Positions 18,948 to 28,023 of a stretch of DNA of 64,000 nt are shown here, one piece after another. Numbering within the stretch: the first letter of the stretch is position 1; each line of letters begins with the position of its first letter. The stretch lies in assembly GCA_000727475.1 (NCBI GenBank), contig KL647300.1, positions 2,868,062 through 2,932,061 of the forward strand, read 5' to 3'. Below the pieces are notes generated by a model. That model was not told where the DNA came from and made no database searches. It was given only the letters and a program-made list of their open reading frames with translations. This stretch comes from Sarcocystis neurona. Lineage: Eukaryota > Apicomplexa > Conoidasida > Eucoccidiorida > Sarcocystidae. A program made the position numbers and the translations under genes.

Positions 18948-21900
18948 ATGCCGTCATGTTCTCTGGGCGCCGTCACGGGCGCCACGCCGGGGCAGCACCG
19001 CCTCGCGCGGAGCAGCAGCGGCGCGATGTTGCAGCCCTTTCAGCCGCGCATTTTGACTGCACCTCGCGTTCTCCACGGCGTTCCGGCGTCTTTTGCTGCT
19101 GCTGCTGCGGCGCCGCCTCCCCTCCCGCCGGCTGCTGCATCTTTTCGCGTTGCTGCTGCGGCTCCTGCTGCTACTGCTCCTCCTGCTGCTCGCTTCTCTT
19201 CGTTTGCTGGCGCTGCAGCGCTTCCATCTGCTGCGTGTAGATTCCCGTCACCCTTGCTGAAGCCTGACGCGGCTGCTGCAGCTGCAGCGGCCCCGCCTGG
19301 TACCGTGGCGTCCTCCTCCTCTTCTTCCTCCTCTTCCTCTGTTGCTGCCAGTACTCGGGTCTACTACTCTCCTGCCGTTCCACCACTAGCTCCTGGGACG
19401 CACCCTGCGACTGGTGCTGCTGCCCCAGCAAGCACATCAGCGCCTGCCGCTGCAGGGCCTCCTTCGCCGTCGTCATTCCGTCGCACGTATTCGAAGCGTC
19501 TGCAACTCTGTGAGGCTCCTGGCGTTGCTGCTGCTGCTGGTCCTCCCCCCCGGCCACCTCTGCTGCCTCCTGCAGAAACAGTAGCAGCAGCAGCAAGACG
19601 TCGACGGAGCGCGACACCGCTGACAGAACTACCTGGATCTCCTGCACCAGCAGCAGCGGCAACGCACCAGCAGCAGGTACAGCGACAGCAACGGCATGCG
19701 TCCAGACAGCAGCTGCAGCAGCCGCAAGCCCTGCAGCTGCAGCAGCCTATCCACCGGTTGCAGCAGCAGCAGCAGCAAGCACAGCGGCAGGTGCAGCACC
19801 GAGAGGCAGCAGGCACAGGGACGGCGTCTATGATTGTGGGCGTCTCAAATGCTGCTGCTGCTCCTCCGCCTTCCTCCCTCTCTGTGCAAAGTCGCGACCG
19901 GCCAGCACCTGCAGCAGCCAGGCCTCCCCCGCTGCCGCCTCGAGCCGCAGTAGCAGCAGCAGCACCACCGCAGGGGGGTCCAGTAGCACCGGCAGCAGCA
20001 GAACGGGGCACTGGCAGGGGCAGCAGCAGCAGAGGAGGGGGAGTAGAGAGAGGTGCGTTGCCGCATGCGGGAGCACGGCGTGATGGTCGACTAGGCGGAG
20101 TGTGCTACGTAGCTAGCAACAGTCGCTTCTCGGCTGCTGCTGCGGGTGCCGCGTCTTCTGCCGTCGAAGAATCTTCCCCTTCTCCGACGGCGAAGCTGCA
20201 GCAGCAGCAGGAGCAGCAACAGCAGCAGGCACGAGGAAGTTCTACTGGTGGCCCGAGTCATTACTTCTCTGTCCTTGCTGAGGCGAACGCACAGAGACGG
20301 TCCTTTCCCTTTGCTACTGTCCACGCGCGGGCTGACGAGCAGCAGCAGCAGCCTCGCAGCAGCGATGACAGCAGGCAGGTGCTGCTTCGGCAACCCACAG
20401 AGCAGCAACGGCAGCAGCAACAGTCTGGACCGCAGCAGCACGGCAGAAGCGACAGCAGCAGCTACCCAGCTAATCGACGCATGTATAGCACGGGCAGCAG
20501 CGCTACGCCCACGGTAGCAGCTGCGGAGCAGCAGCAACTGCAGCAGCGGTACTACAAACGCAGTCAAAGTATTGGGGCTGCTGTGAGAGGTGCGCCGCCG
20601 CCTCCTGCAGCTCCATCTGCGGCAACGTCGCTGCTTTCTCACGTGCATGCCTCAGCAGCCGCGCCAGCCCAGAGAAAGCAGTCTACGTCTGTGAGGCTAC
20701 CCTCGTCACCGCGTCGTCCTCCGCTGCCGCCTCCTCCAGCAGGGACAACCCGGTCGTCGGCTACGCCGCAGGGACTGCAACAACAGCAGCAGAAGCAAGA
20801 ACAGCACCAGCAGCCGCCGCCGCCCCCGGGGGGCGTGCAGAGACAGAGCAGCAACAGCAGCGGCACCAGCAGCGGCCACAGCAGATCACGTCAACTGCTG
20901 CCTCCTCCTCCTTCTGAGGCCGCTGCTGCAGCGCACATTCCCCGACCTCCCCTTGCTGCTGCAGCGGCAGCGGGACTGGCAGCAAGAGCAGCAACAGGAC
21001 CATCAGCAGGAAGCGCAGCACCAGCGGCAGCAGGACGGACAGCAGCAGCAGGACGAGGGGCCGCAGCAATAGCAGGACGGTCAGCAGCAGCAGGGACGCC
21101 AGCAAAATCGAGAACTCGCGACTTTCCTGCTGGTGCTGCTCCTCTTCCTGCAGAGCGTTGTGCTTACGACAGTAGCAGCAGCAGCGGCTTCCACAACAAC
21201 AGCGCGTATGGGGAGAGGGGCAGCAGCAGCAGCAGCAAGTATGAAGAGAACTACGCAAGCAGCAGGAGCAGCAGAGCTGCAGAGAACAGCGAGTACGGGA
21301 GCCGCAGCAGCAGTCGCTTCTTCACTGCCAGCAGCAGTCCTCCTCCCGGCGGTGACAGCGGCGGATGGTACTCCAGCAGCAGCTACGAAGAAGCGGCCGG
21401 TGACACCAGCAGTTGCGGCAGCCACTACTACAGCAGCGAGAAGACCGGGAGCAGCACGACGCTCCCTGCCTTGCTCCCACAGCAGCAGCAGCTGGGAAAG
21501 TGCTGGCGCCGAGCAGACGCATGGGTGGCAGACGCTTCAGCAGGGGAACAATTGCAGCAGCGACGACAGCCGCAGCAGCTGCAGCAGCCGCACCAACGGC
21601 AGCAGCAGCTCCGCTCCCATGCAGAAGCAGCCGCAGCGTATACCGCTGGATCCGGGAGAAATGACTTTCACGACGCAGCAGGAGAGGGAGAAGCAGCAGC
21701 AGCAGGCGTGCGAAAGAGAGATAGGGAGGAATACCCTAGCTATCTCCATCCCCGGGCTAATGAAGCAATGGCTTTTCCGCAGCGTAGATATCACCCAGAT
21801 AGCAGCAGCGTCAGGAGCAGCAGCAGCAGCAGACCTAACAGCAGCGGCACCAGCAGCAGCCCTTTTGAGCGGTTCGACGCAGCAACTCGAGGACCGGCGC

Positions 21901-24707
21901 TGCCGGGGTCACACGGAGGAGGAAGAGGAGCAGGGGGAGGAGTAGCAGCAGCAGGTAGAACGTCTGCAGCAAGCAGACTACCAGCAGCAGCAGGTGCACC
22001 GCATGCAGAGGTTGCGGGTGGTTGTCGGCTGTCTCGTAGTGCTGCTGCTGCTGCAGGAGGAGGAGGCGGTGGCGACACAGCAGCAACAGGGCAACAGGGG
22101 GGAGCAGCCAGGGGCAGCGCAACGGCGGAATTCGCTGCCTCGCAGTGGCCTGCCGCGGCTGCTGCTGCTGGTGCGCCTCCCCCGCCTCCCGGCTGGCCTC
22201 CCTCAAGGAACGAGGCACTGCTGCCGCAGGTGCCGCATGCCGAGAAGGAGCGACAGCAACCGCTGCCGCCTGCGTGTCCGCCGCAGCAGCAGGAGCCGCC
22301 GCGGGGGCCCGTGCGGCAGCANNNNNNNNNNNNNNNNNNNNNNNNNNNNNNNNNNNNNNNNNNNNNNNNNNNNNNNNNNNNNNNNNNNNNNNNNNNNNNN
22401 NNNNNNNNNNNNNNNNNNNNNNNNNNNNNNNNNNNNNNNNNNNNNNNNNNNNNNNNNNNNNNNNNNNNNNNNNNNNNNNNNNNNNNNNNNNNNNNNNNNN
22501 NNNNNNNNNNNNNNNNNNNNNNNNNNNNNNNNNNNNNNNNNNNNNNNNNNNNNNNNNNNNNNNNNNNNNNNNNNNNNNNNNNNNNNNNNNNNNNNNNNNN
22601 NNNNNNNNNNNNNNNNNNNNNNNNNNNNNNNNNNNNNNNNNNNNNNNNNNNNNNNNNNNNNNNNNNNNNNNNNNNNNNNNNNNNNNNNNNNNNNNNNNNN
22701 NNNNNNNNNNNNNNNNNNNNNNNNNNNNNNNNNNNNNNNNNNNNNNNNNNNNNNNNNNNNNNNNNNNNNNNNNNNNNNNNNNNNNNNNNNNNNNNNNNNN
22801 NNNNNNNNNNNNNNNNNNNNNNNNNNNNNNNNNNNNNNNNNNNNNNNNNNNNNNNNNNNNNNNNNNNNNNNNNNNNNNNNNNNNNNNNNNNNNNNNNNNN
22901 NNNNNNNNNNNNNNNNNNNNNNNNNNNNNNNNNNNNNNNNNNNNNNNNNNNNNNNNNNNNNNNNNNNNNNNNNNNNNNNNNNNNNNNNNNNNNNNNNNNN
23001 NNNNNNNNNNNNNNNNNNNNNNNNNNNNNNNNNNNNNNNNCGCGACAGCCGCCGCAGCAGCAACATAAGACACAGCAGGTGTACTCACAGTCACCGCGCC
23101 CGCCCCACAGGGACGAGCAGCAGCAGCAGCACCTGCGGCCACTGCACCAGCAGCAGCACGAGCAGCAACACCACCACCACCCGCAGCAGCACCAGCAGCA
23201 GCCCCATGCATGCCTGCGTGAGAAACAGCAGCGCTTCCCGAATGATGGACGGAGTCTGCGACTCGGAGAAGAAGCTGCTCCTGCCGCGTCTCACGCTATT
23301 GGTGAGCCGCCGCAGCAGCTGCAGCTGCGGGAACGCTGGCAACAGCAGCAACAGCCGCATCATCCTACGCCTCCGCTGCAGCAGCAACAGCATCGACAGC
23401 AGCAGCAGCAGCATTTCGAGGAGCGACGAGGACTGCAGCAGCGGCAACAGCATGGAGAGGCAGCCGCAGCAGCAGCAGGGGGCTCAGAACAACAACAGGG
23501 GCAGCACCAGTGGGGTCCGTCGTTGCTGCAGGCGTCTGACTCACTGCAGCAGCAGCAGCAGCATCCGAACTCGCCTGTGATGCAGCAGCAACAGAAGCAC
23601 CTACCTCACGCCTGGCCTTGCCCTCCCTCGTCTCCGTTCATTGAGCAGCAACAACAGCAGCAGCAACAGCAGCAATCGCGTGGGTTTTCCGGGGGAGGGG
23701 GGGCTCCTCCACCGGTGTGTGGGAATGCGCCACTAACCGCTATGGATCCGCAGCAGCAACAAGAGCCGGTTGAACAGCAGCAGCAGCAGCATCGACGAGG
23801 AATGCAGCACGGGCTGCGCGATGGATATTCAGGTGACCTAGGTCCTTCCCCTCGACAACAGCAGCAACAAAGAAGAACAAACCACCAGCAGGTGGAACTG
23901 CGGAAAGCTAGCGTCCCGCAGCAGAGTCGGTTTATTCCTGCTGCTACGGCTGTAGTCCCTGCTGTTGCTGTAGGAAGGGAATGGAGCCGGAACAACGCAG
24001 CAGCAGCAGCGGGACAGCGGGTGCAGCAGCCACCGCAGCACCAGCAGCAACCCCCGCCGGAGCAGCAGCAGCCGCCGGAGCAGCGGCAGCAGCAGAGAGG
24101 ACAGCTCTGGGGGAGACAGCAGGGGCAGCAGCAGCAGGTGCAGGAGCAGCAGCAGCCCTTCCCGCAGCGGCAGCAGTGGCCCCCGCAACAGCAGCAGCAA
24201 TGGAGGGAACAGCCGCAGCAGCAGCAGCAGAAGCAATGGCGAGGAGGAGCCCCGCAACAGCAGAGGTGGAGCGCTCAGCAGCAGCAGCCGCCGCAAGGCG
24301 CAAAGCAGCAGCAGCAACTGCAGCACCAACAGCAGCATCGTCAGTCAGGCGAAGGAGGAGGAGGTGCAAGCAGCGGCACTACCAGAAGCGGGTGGAATAG
24401 CTTTACAGGCAGCGGCAGCAGCAGCAACTCTTGCGCGTCTGTGACAGCGCTGCAGCAGCAGCAGCGCGCTGGCACCGCCGCGGCGGTCTACGACACTTCG
24501 CCGCGGCAGGTGACGATGTTCGGGGAAGTGGAGGAGCAGCAGCCACAGCGAACAGCAGTCCCACGTGCAGCAGCAACAACACGACCAGCAGTACCAGGAG
24601 GGGCTCAGCAAGCCGAAGAGAAGGGATATACCGTCATCGTTACGAATGTACGCAGCAATAACATCCTCGAACCCCTCCCACACAAAACGCACTTCCTACG
24701 TGTGTAA
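18948..24707 (+). CDS. Very large Gln/Ala/Pro/Ser-rich protein, unknown
   Basis: The plus frame is open for about 1,919 codons, with a 719-base N gap covering codons ~1125-1364. Residues ~1-330 are Ala/Pro/Ser-rich with mixed pieces (MLQPFQPRILTAPRVLHGVP, FRRTYSKRLQLCEAPG). Residues ~330-700 are Gln/Pro/Ser-rich (PSHYFSVLAEANAQRRSFPF, RYYKRSQSIGAAVRG). Residues ~760-1120 are Ser/Gly-rich (RDREEYPSYLHPRANEAMAF, SSPFERFDAATRGPALPG). After the gap come long Gln runs with a His cluster, and a less biased tail (VYDTSPRQVTMFGEVEE, EKGYTVIVTNVRSNNILEPL). No folded domain is recognised, so the product is probably disordered. The ATG at 18948 is the first in frame; ATG 19026 (MLQPFQPR) is an alternative. 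Continuity across the gap rests on both sides being open in the same nominal frame, and the gap length may only be an estimate. A Leu/Cys-rich minus strand supports the plus orientation. Confidence 0.6.
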   Translation: MPSCSLGAVTGATPGQHRLARSSSGAMLQPFQPRILTAPRVLHGVPASFAAAAAAPPPLPPAAASFRVAAAAPAATAPPAARFSSFAGAAALPSAACRFPSPLLKPDAAAAAAAAPPGTVASSSSSSSSSSVAASTRVYYSPAVPPLAPGTHPATGAAAPASTSAPAAAGPPSPSSFRRTYSKRLQLCEAPGVAAAAGPPPRPPLLPPAETVAAAARRRRSATPLTELPGSPAPAAAATHQQQVQRQQRHASRQQLQQPQALQLQQPIHRLQQQQQQAQRQVQHREAAGTGTASMIVGVSNAAAAPPPSSLSVQSRDRPAPAAARPPPLPPRAAVAAAAPPQGGPVAPAAAERGTGRGSSSRGGGVERGALPHAGARRDGRLGGVCYVASNSRFSAAAAGAASSAVEESSPSPTAKLQQQQEQQQQQARGSSTGGPSHYFSVLAEANAQRRSFPFATVHARADEQQQQPRSSDDSRQVLLRQPTEQQRQQQQSGPQQHGRSDSSSYPANRRMYSTGSSATPTVAAAEQQQLQQRYYKRSQSIGAAVRGAPPPPAAPSAATSLLSHVHASAAAPAQRKQSTSVRLPSSPRRPPLPPPPAGTTRSSATPQGLQQQQQKQEQHQQPPPPPGGVQRQSSNSSGTSSGHSRSRQLLPPPPSEAAAAAHIPRPPLAAAAAAGLAARAATGPSAGSAAPAAAGRTAAAGRGAAAIAGRSAAAGTPAKSRTRDFPAGAAPLPAERCAYDSSSSSGFHNNSAYGERGSSSSSKYEENYASSRSSRAAENSEYGSRSSSRFFTASSSPPPGGDSGGWYSSSSYEEAAGDTSSCGSHYYSSEKTGSSTTLPALLPQQQQLGKCWRRADAWVADASAGEQLQQRRQPQQLQQPHQRQQQLRSHAEAAAAYTAGSGRNDFHDAAGEGEAAAAGVRKRDREEYPSYLHPRANEAMAFPQRRYHPDSSSVRSSSSSRPNSSGTSSSPFERFDAATRGPALPGSHGGGRGAGGGVAAAGRTSAASRLPAAAGAPHAEVAGGCRLSRSAAAAAGGGGGGDTAATGQQGGAARGSATAEFAASQWPAAAAAAGAPPPPPGWPPSRNEALLPQVPHAEKERQQPLPPACPPQQQEPPRGPVRQXXXXXXXXXXXXXXXXXXXXXXXXXXXXXXXXXXXXXXXXXXXXXXXXXXXXXXXXXXXXXXXXXXXXXXXXXXXXXXXXXXXXXXXXXXXXXXXXXXXXXXXXXXXXXXXXXXXXXXXXXXXXXXXXXXXXXXXXXXXXXXXXXXXXXXXXXXXXXXXXXXXXXXXXXXXXXXXXXXXXXXXXXXXXXXXXXXXXXXXXXXXXXXXXXXXXXXXXXXXXXXXXXXXXXXXXXXXXXXXXXRQPPQQQHKTQQVYSQSPRPPHRDEQQQQHLRPLHQQQHEQQHHHHPQQHQQQPHACLREKQQRFPNDGRSLRLGEEAAPAASHAIGEPPQQLQLRERWQQQQQPHHPTPPLQQQQHRQQQQQHFEERRGLQQRQQHGEAAAAAAGGSEQQQGQHQWGPSLLQASDSLQQQQQHPNSPVMQQQQKHLPHAWPCPPSSPFIEQQQQQQQQQQSRGFSGGGGAPPPVCGNAPLTAMDPQQQQEPVEQQQQQHRRGMQHGLRDGYSGDLGPSPRQQQQQRRTNHQQVELRKASVPQQSRFIPAATAVVPAVAVGREWSRNNAAAAAGQRVQQPPQHQQQPPPEQQQPPEQRQQQRGQLWGRQQGQQQQVQEQQQPFPQRQQWPPQQQQQWREQPQQQQQKQWRGGAPQQQRWSAQQQQPPQGAKQQQQLQHQQQHRQSGEGGGGASSGTTRSGWNSFTGSGSSSNSCASVTALQQQQRAGTAAAVYDTSPRQVTMFGEVEEQQPQRTAVPRAAATTRPAVPGGAQQAEEKGYTVIVTNVRSNNILEPLPHKTHFLRV
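22322..23040. other. Assembly gap (719 N)
   Basis: This unresolved run of N lies inside the CAG-rich coding region. The length is not a multiple of three, so the true joining frame is unknown. Both flanks are CAG-rich, consistent with an unassembled triplet repeat. Confidence 0.99.
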
Positions 24708-25240
24708 CAGAAAGTTTTCTTCACAGAGGAGCATTGTTGCATATCAAACTCACTTACCTCTACACACACGTACATATACATATATATATATGCATGTATA
24801 TATGTATATATGTATATATACCTGCATCCCTCCCTATACGTGTGAGTACGTACATTACATATCGAGTTTATAATATATGTGTCCAGAAAGTCTGATCGCG
24901 CAGGTGCAGATGTGTCCCCCCCCCCTTTAGCAGGTGGTACAGGCGTGTGCCTCTGTCTATACGCCTACGCATGTCTTTCATATTCAGTTTCTGCGGCTCT
25001 TCCCACGCACTTCCTCCTGCCCATATACACATCGACACGTACCTATGTATACGTACGAATGTGTAGACACTGCTGCATGTAAATGTATATGTATGCCGGT
25101 GGGTCTTTTCCTTCTGCCCCTGTGTATGTGTATGGAGGACGTCTTAGGTCCACGAAGGCAGCGTGTACATCAGCAGAGAAGTATATATGAGTCGACTGGG
25201 CATCAGCAAGCAAAACTTTCCCTCGTTCATTTTGTCTCTC
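24708..25240. other. 3' flank, microsatellites
   Basis: (TA)n/TATG repeats lie at about 24771-24835, followed by mixed non-coding sequence. A possible acceptor TTTTCTTCACAG occurs just after the stop of the large ORF (around 24715-24728), so a short further exon cannot be excluded. Confidence 0.35.
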
Positions 25241-25244
25241 CGTC

Positions 25245-25573
25245 TTTACCTTCCTGTCTTTGCGGAGAAGGCGACGCTACCCTCGCCTTGCCTGCTTTAT
25301 GACGTGCGTCGCCTCCCCAGCGTCCTCCTGCACGGGCGAAGGGACTTCTTGACGAGCGGACCACGGCTGGGGTTTTGTAGGGGCTTGCTAAACGGCTGAA
25401 TCGCATGGAGAGAGAGACGCTGGCGTGGAGGTGTTTGCACGCCTCTGCCACAGCGGCCTCCGTGGAGAACTCTGCCGATGCTCTCTGACTGCTGCTGGGA
25501 AGAGACGTGCATGCGGAGAGGTCCCGTTGCTTCGTCCGCTGCGGCGGTGCCTTTCTTGGCTGTCCACCAGAAG
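25245..25573 (-). CDS. Candidate internal exon, unknown
   Basis: The minus frame is bounded by a possible acceptor CTCTACAGACAG|GTCGG at ~25573 and a possible donor GGAAG|GTAAAG near 25245. It reads VGIAAPSGGQPRKAPPQRTK, RASAEFSTEAAVAEACKHLH and SMRFSRLASPYKTPAVVRSS, a mixed, non-repetitive sequence. The plus mirror is Cys/Arg/Leu-rich. No homologue recognised. Confidence 0.35.
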
Positions 25574-26019
25574 GGGCAGCTATACCGACCTGTCTGTAGA
25601 GCTGTCTACCTAGCTGTTGGTCCACTTACCTGCCCACCACTCTACCTGTCTATCCCTATGTTTCGCTGTATGCGTGTGTCCCTTTCTCTCTAGAGCGGGA
25701 CAGGGACAGCGAGACAGAGAGGGCGGTGACTATATATATGTATGTAGGGAAGAAATGGCTCGCCTACGCCTGTGAGTTTGTGTGTGTGCGTGTTGTCTGT
25801 ATATAGGTACAGGTGAACGTGTGTACCATGCGGCTCTTCCTCCTCACTTGAAGGAAAGGACTGGAAGGCTTGTTTTGTGGAGTGACACGCAGAAGATTAC
25901 CTCTATTTATATGTCTGTGTCTATATGCGAACATGTATGTTGTGTGTATATAAAGAAGGGGAGTGCCTGGTACCTGCGTTGTCGGTGGCCCATGAGAAGG
26001 AGGCGGTGACTCGTTTAGT
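25574..26019. other. No gene seen
   Basis: The stretch has mixed composition with short TATA/TGTG runs around 25730-25740 and 25900-25950. No frame with coding character. Confidence 0.5.
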
Positions 26020-26406
26020 ATGACGCTCACCCGTGCAGATCTACGTAGATGTGTCTCTTTGCTCGGGGAAGATGAATTTTCTTCTATTTGTTATGCCGGC
26101 CTGTCACAGCGCCGCTTCTGCTGCTTCGTGTTGCTGGTCCTGCTGCTGCTACTGCCTCTTCTTCCTCTTGCCGCTGCTGCCTGCGGACTCGTGCTGCTGC
26201 TGCTGCTCGGCTTGCTGCTGCTGCTGCTTCTGCAGGTGCCGGTACATCTCTCTGCGGCGGACTTGCATCGCGCGTTTAGTTCTGTCGGGCCGCTCAATCG
26301 CACCGACTTGATGTTGAATTCCACCGTAAGCCAGAGGAAGAGGACTATTTGTAAAAGCGAGAAACACATGTACGCGTGCAGGCGGGGATGGTCTACAAAA
26401 AAGTGA
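26020..26406 (+). CDS. Candidate exon, hydrophobic Leu-rich; strand uncertain
   Basis: The plus frame starts at ATG 26020: MTLTRADLRRCVSLLGEDEF, SSICYAGLSQRR, a long Leu/Ala run of membrane-helix length, then HLSAADLHRAFSSVGPLNRT. The ends are mixed and acidic, as expected of real protein. On the minus strand a Gln-rich frame (KRAMQVRRREMYRHLQKQQQ) is equally attractive, and the CAG polarity favours that strand. I cannot decide, so this is one locus with two mutually exclusive readings. Confidence 0.25.
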   Translation: MTLTRADLRRCVSLLGEDEFSSICYAGLSQRRFCCFVLLVLLLLLPLLPLAAAACGLVLLLLLGLLLLLLLQVPVHLSAADLHRAFSSVGPLNRTDLMLNSTVSQRKRTICKSEKHMYACRRGWSTKK

Positions 26407-27130
26407 GGGACACATGTATGCATGCAGGCGGGAACTTGGGTTCGTCCCCGCGTCTTTCGGTTGGTAGGAAGGGAGGGAAGACAGAAGAAGGTAGAGGAAG
26501 AGGAGGGGTGCATGGTGCATTCTAAGAAGTAATGCGTGTTCGTTTGTTTTCCTTTGCTCCGTCGTGTATATATATATATATGTAGAGTTGCAATACTACA
26601 ACCGAGTCCGTAGAGAGAGATGCAGCAGAGAAGCAGAGATGAGAAAAACTGGTGAAGGGGACTCTTAAGTAAAGTAAAGACCGAGGACAGACAACGAAAC
26701 GTTTGTCTCCTTTATCTGCAAACCCAGTACATATATATATGTGTAGATCTGTGTATATATATCCATGTGTGTAGCTATACGCATGCGACATGTAGGAAGG
26801 AAGAAGGCTTTCAACTTCCGCGTATGTGTAGGCGCCTGTACTTCTTCAGGGAGTTTACTATAAATACTTCCTTGCTTCCTTGTGAACCAGAGACGGATTT
26901 CAACAAGCCTTCCGCATTCCATCCCACCTATTTAATCAAACCCGCATATACGTGGGCACAGCACGTATACATGTTTATATATGCATTTATGTGGTGGGAG
27001 TACTTCACATATATATAGCGGGATACGCTCCCGTTTTGTCGTTGTGTATATTATGGGTGCGCTCGCGTATAGACCTCGTGAAGTGTGTGTCTCTGTTCAT
27101 CTGGAAATGAGGAGGAGACACGTGTATCGG

Positions 27131-27210
27131 TCTGTCTCCCCGTCTCCGTGTCTCACCGCCTCCCCGTCTCCGTGTCTCCCGTCTCCGTGTCTCCCCGTCT
27201 CCCCGCCTTG
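27131..27210. repeat. Pyrimidine-rich minisatellite
   Basis: Imperfect tandem CCGTCTCCGTGTCTC-type units occupy about 80 bp. They are C/T-rich on the plus strand, encode a Ser/Val/Pro repeat, and have no gene context. Confidence 0.7.
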
Positions 27211-27674
27211 TTGTGTGAGAGTGTGGGGCGCGACGCGTCGCTGAGACACGCTCTCTTTGCGTCTCCGTTGCAATTCAGCAGCGGCTCTCCGCTCTTGTTG
27301 AGACTTTCGTACGTAGTTACACGTGCGCCTTTTGTCTTGGTGAGAAAATGAAGAACTTTTTCACGCCTGAGTAGGTCAGAAATAGTCTGATGCGCCGTGG
27401 CGTCACGACCGCGCGCCGGTTGGCATACGCCTGCACACGCGCGTCGTCCGCTCTTTCCTGCATGCGCGGGTGTCTCCAGGCGAGTCCTGGGGAGGGCAGC
27501 GCAGCCACACCGTCCTCTTGTTGATCCGCGGCCGTTTTCAAAATTTCTCTTTCTCTTTGTGTTGCAACGCGCTTTTCTGTCGCATCTGCTATTTGGTTGG
27601 CTCTCTTACGTAGTCATAGTGCCCCGGTGTCTTGACGAGGTGGGGGCGTCTGCAAGCGGACGCACGGCTGAAAC

Positions 27675-27887
27675 ATGAAGTCGGTCTATTCGTTGCTGCG
27701 TCCAAATGGTGGCCTTTATTTCCGCAAGAAGAGCTACAGACAGAGAGAGTCTCGTTTCTTCGAGTGTTTCGGGGGAATTGACTCGGTCCCCACTTTTGTG
27801 GGTCCTTTCCGCGTCTTGAAGAAGGGAAAGGAAGTTTTTCTTCGTACCTGCTCCAGGATAGTTTTACAGCGCCGCCAGCGAAGTTAG
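27675..27887 (+). CDS. Small ORF, unknown (low support)
   Basis: The ATG at 27675 lies in a favourable context (GCTGAAACATGAAG) and opens 70 codons, KSVYSLLRPNGGLYFRKKSY onward, basic and non-repetitive. A longer minus ORF (27589-28023) overlaps it. Neither is recognised. It could be a first exon or chance. Confidence 0.2.
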   Translation: MKSVYSLLRPNGGLYFRKKSYRQRESRFFECFGGIDSVPTFVGPFRVLKKGKEVFLRTCSRIVLQRRQRS

Positions 27888-28023
27888 GGTGCCGCGGTGG
27901 TGCTGCTTGTGCCTGCAGGGTGAACGAACGGGACGCGTCTGCTTCAATTTTGCAACGCGCCAGGCAGCAGAAGACGCCGTCGGTAAGGCCCCATTTCTTC
28001 TCTTCTTGAGATAAACAAATCAC

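Noticed and set aside
18125..18985. 286-codon minus ORF
   Set aside because: Most of it translates TATG/GATA microsatellite DNA; only the Gln-rich beginning could be coding.
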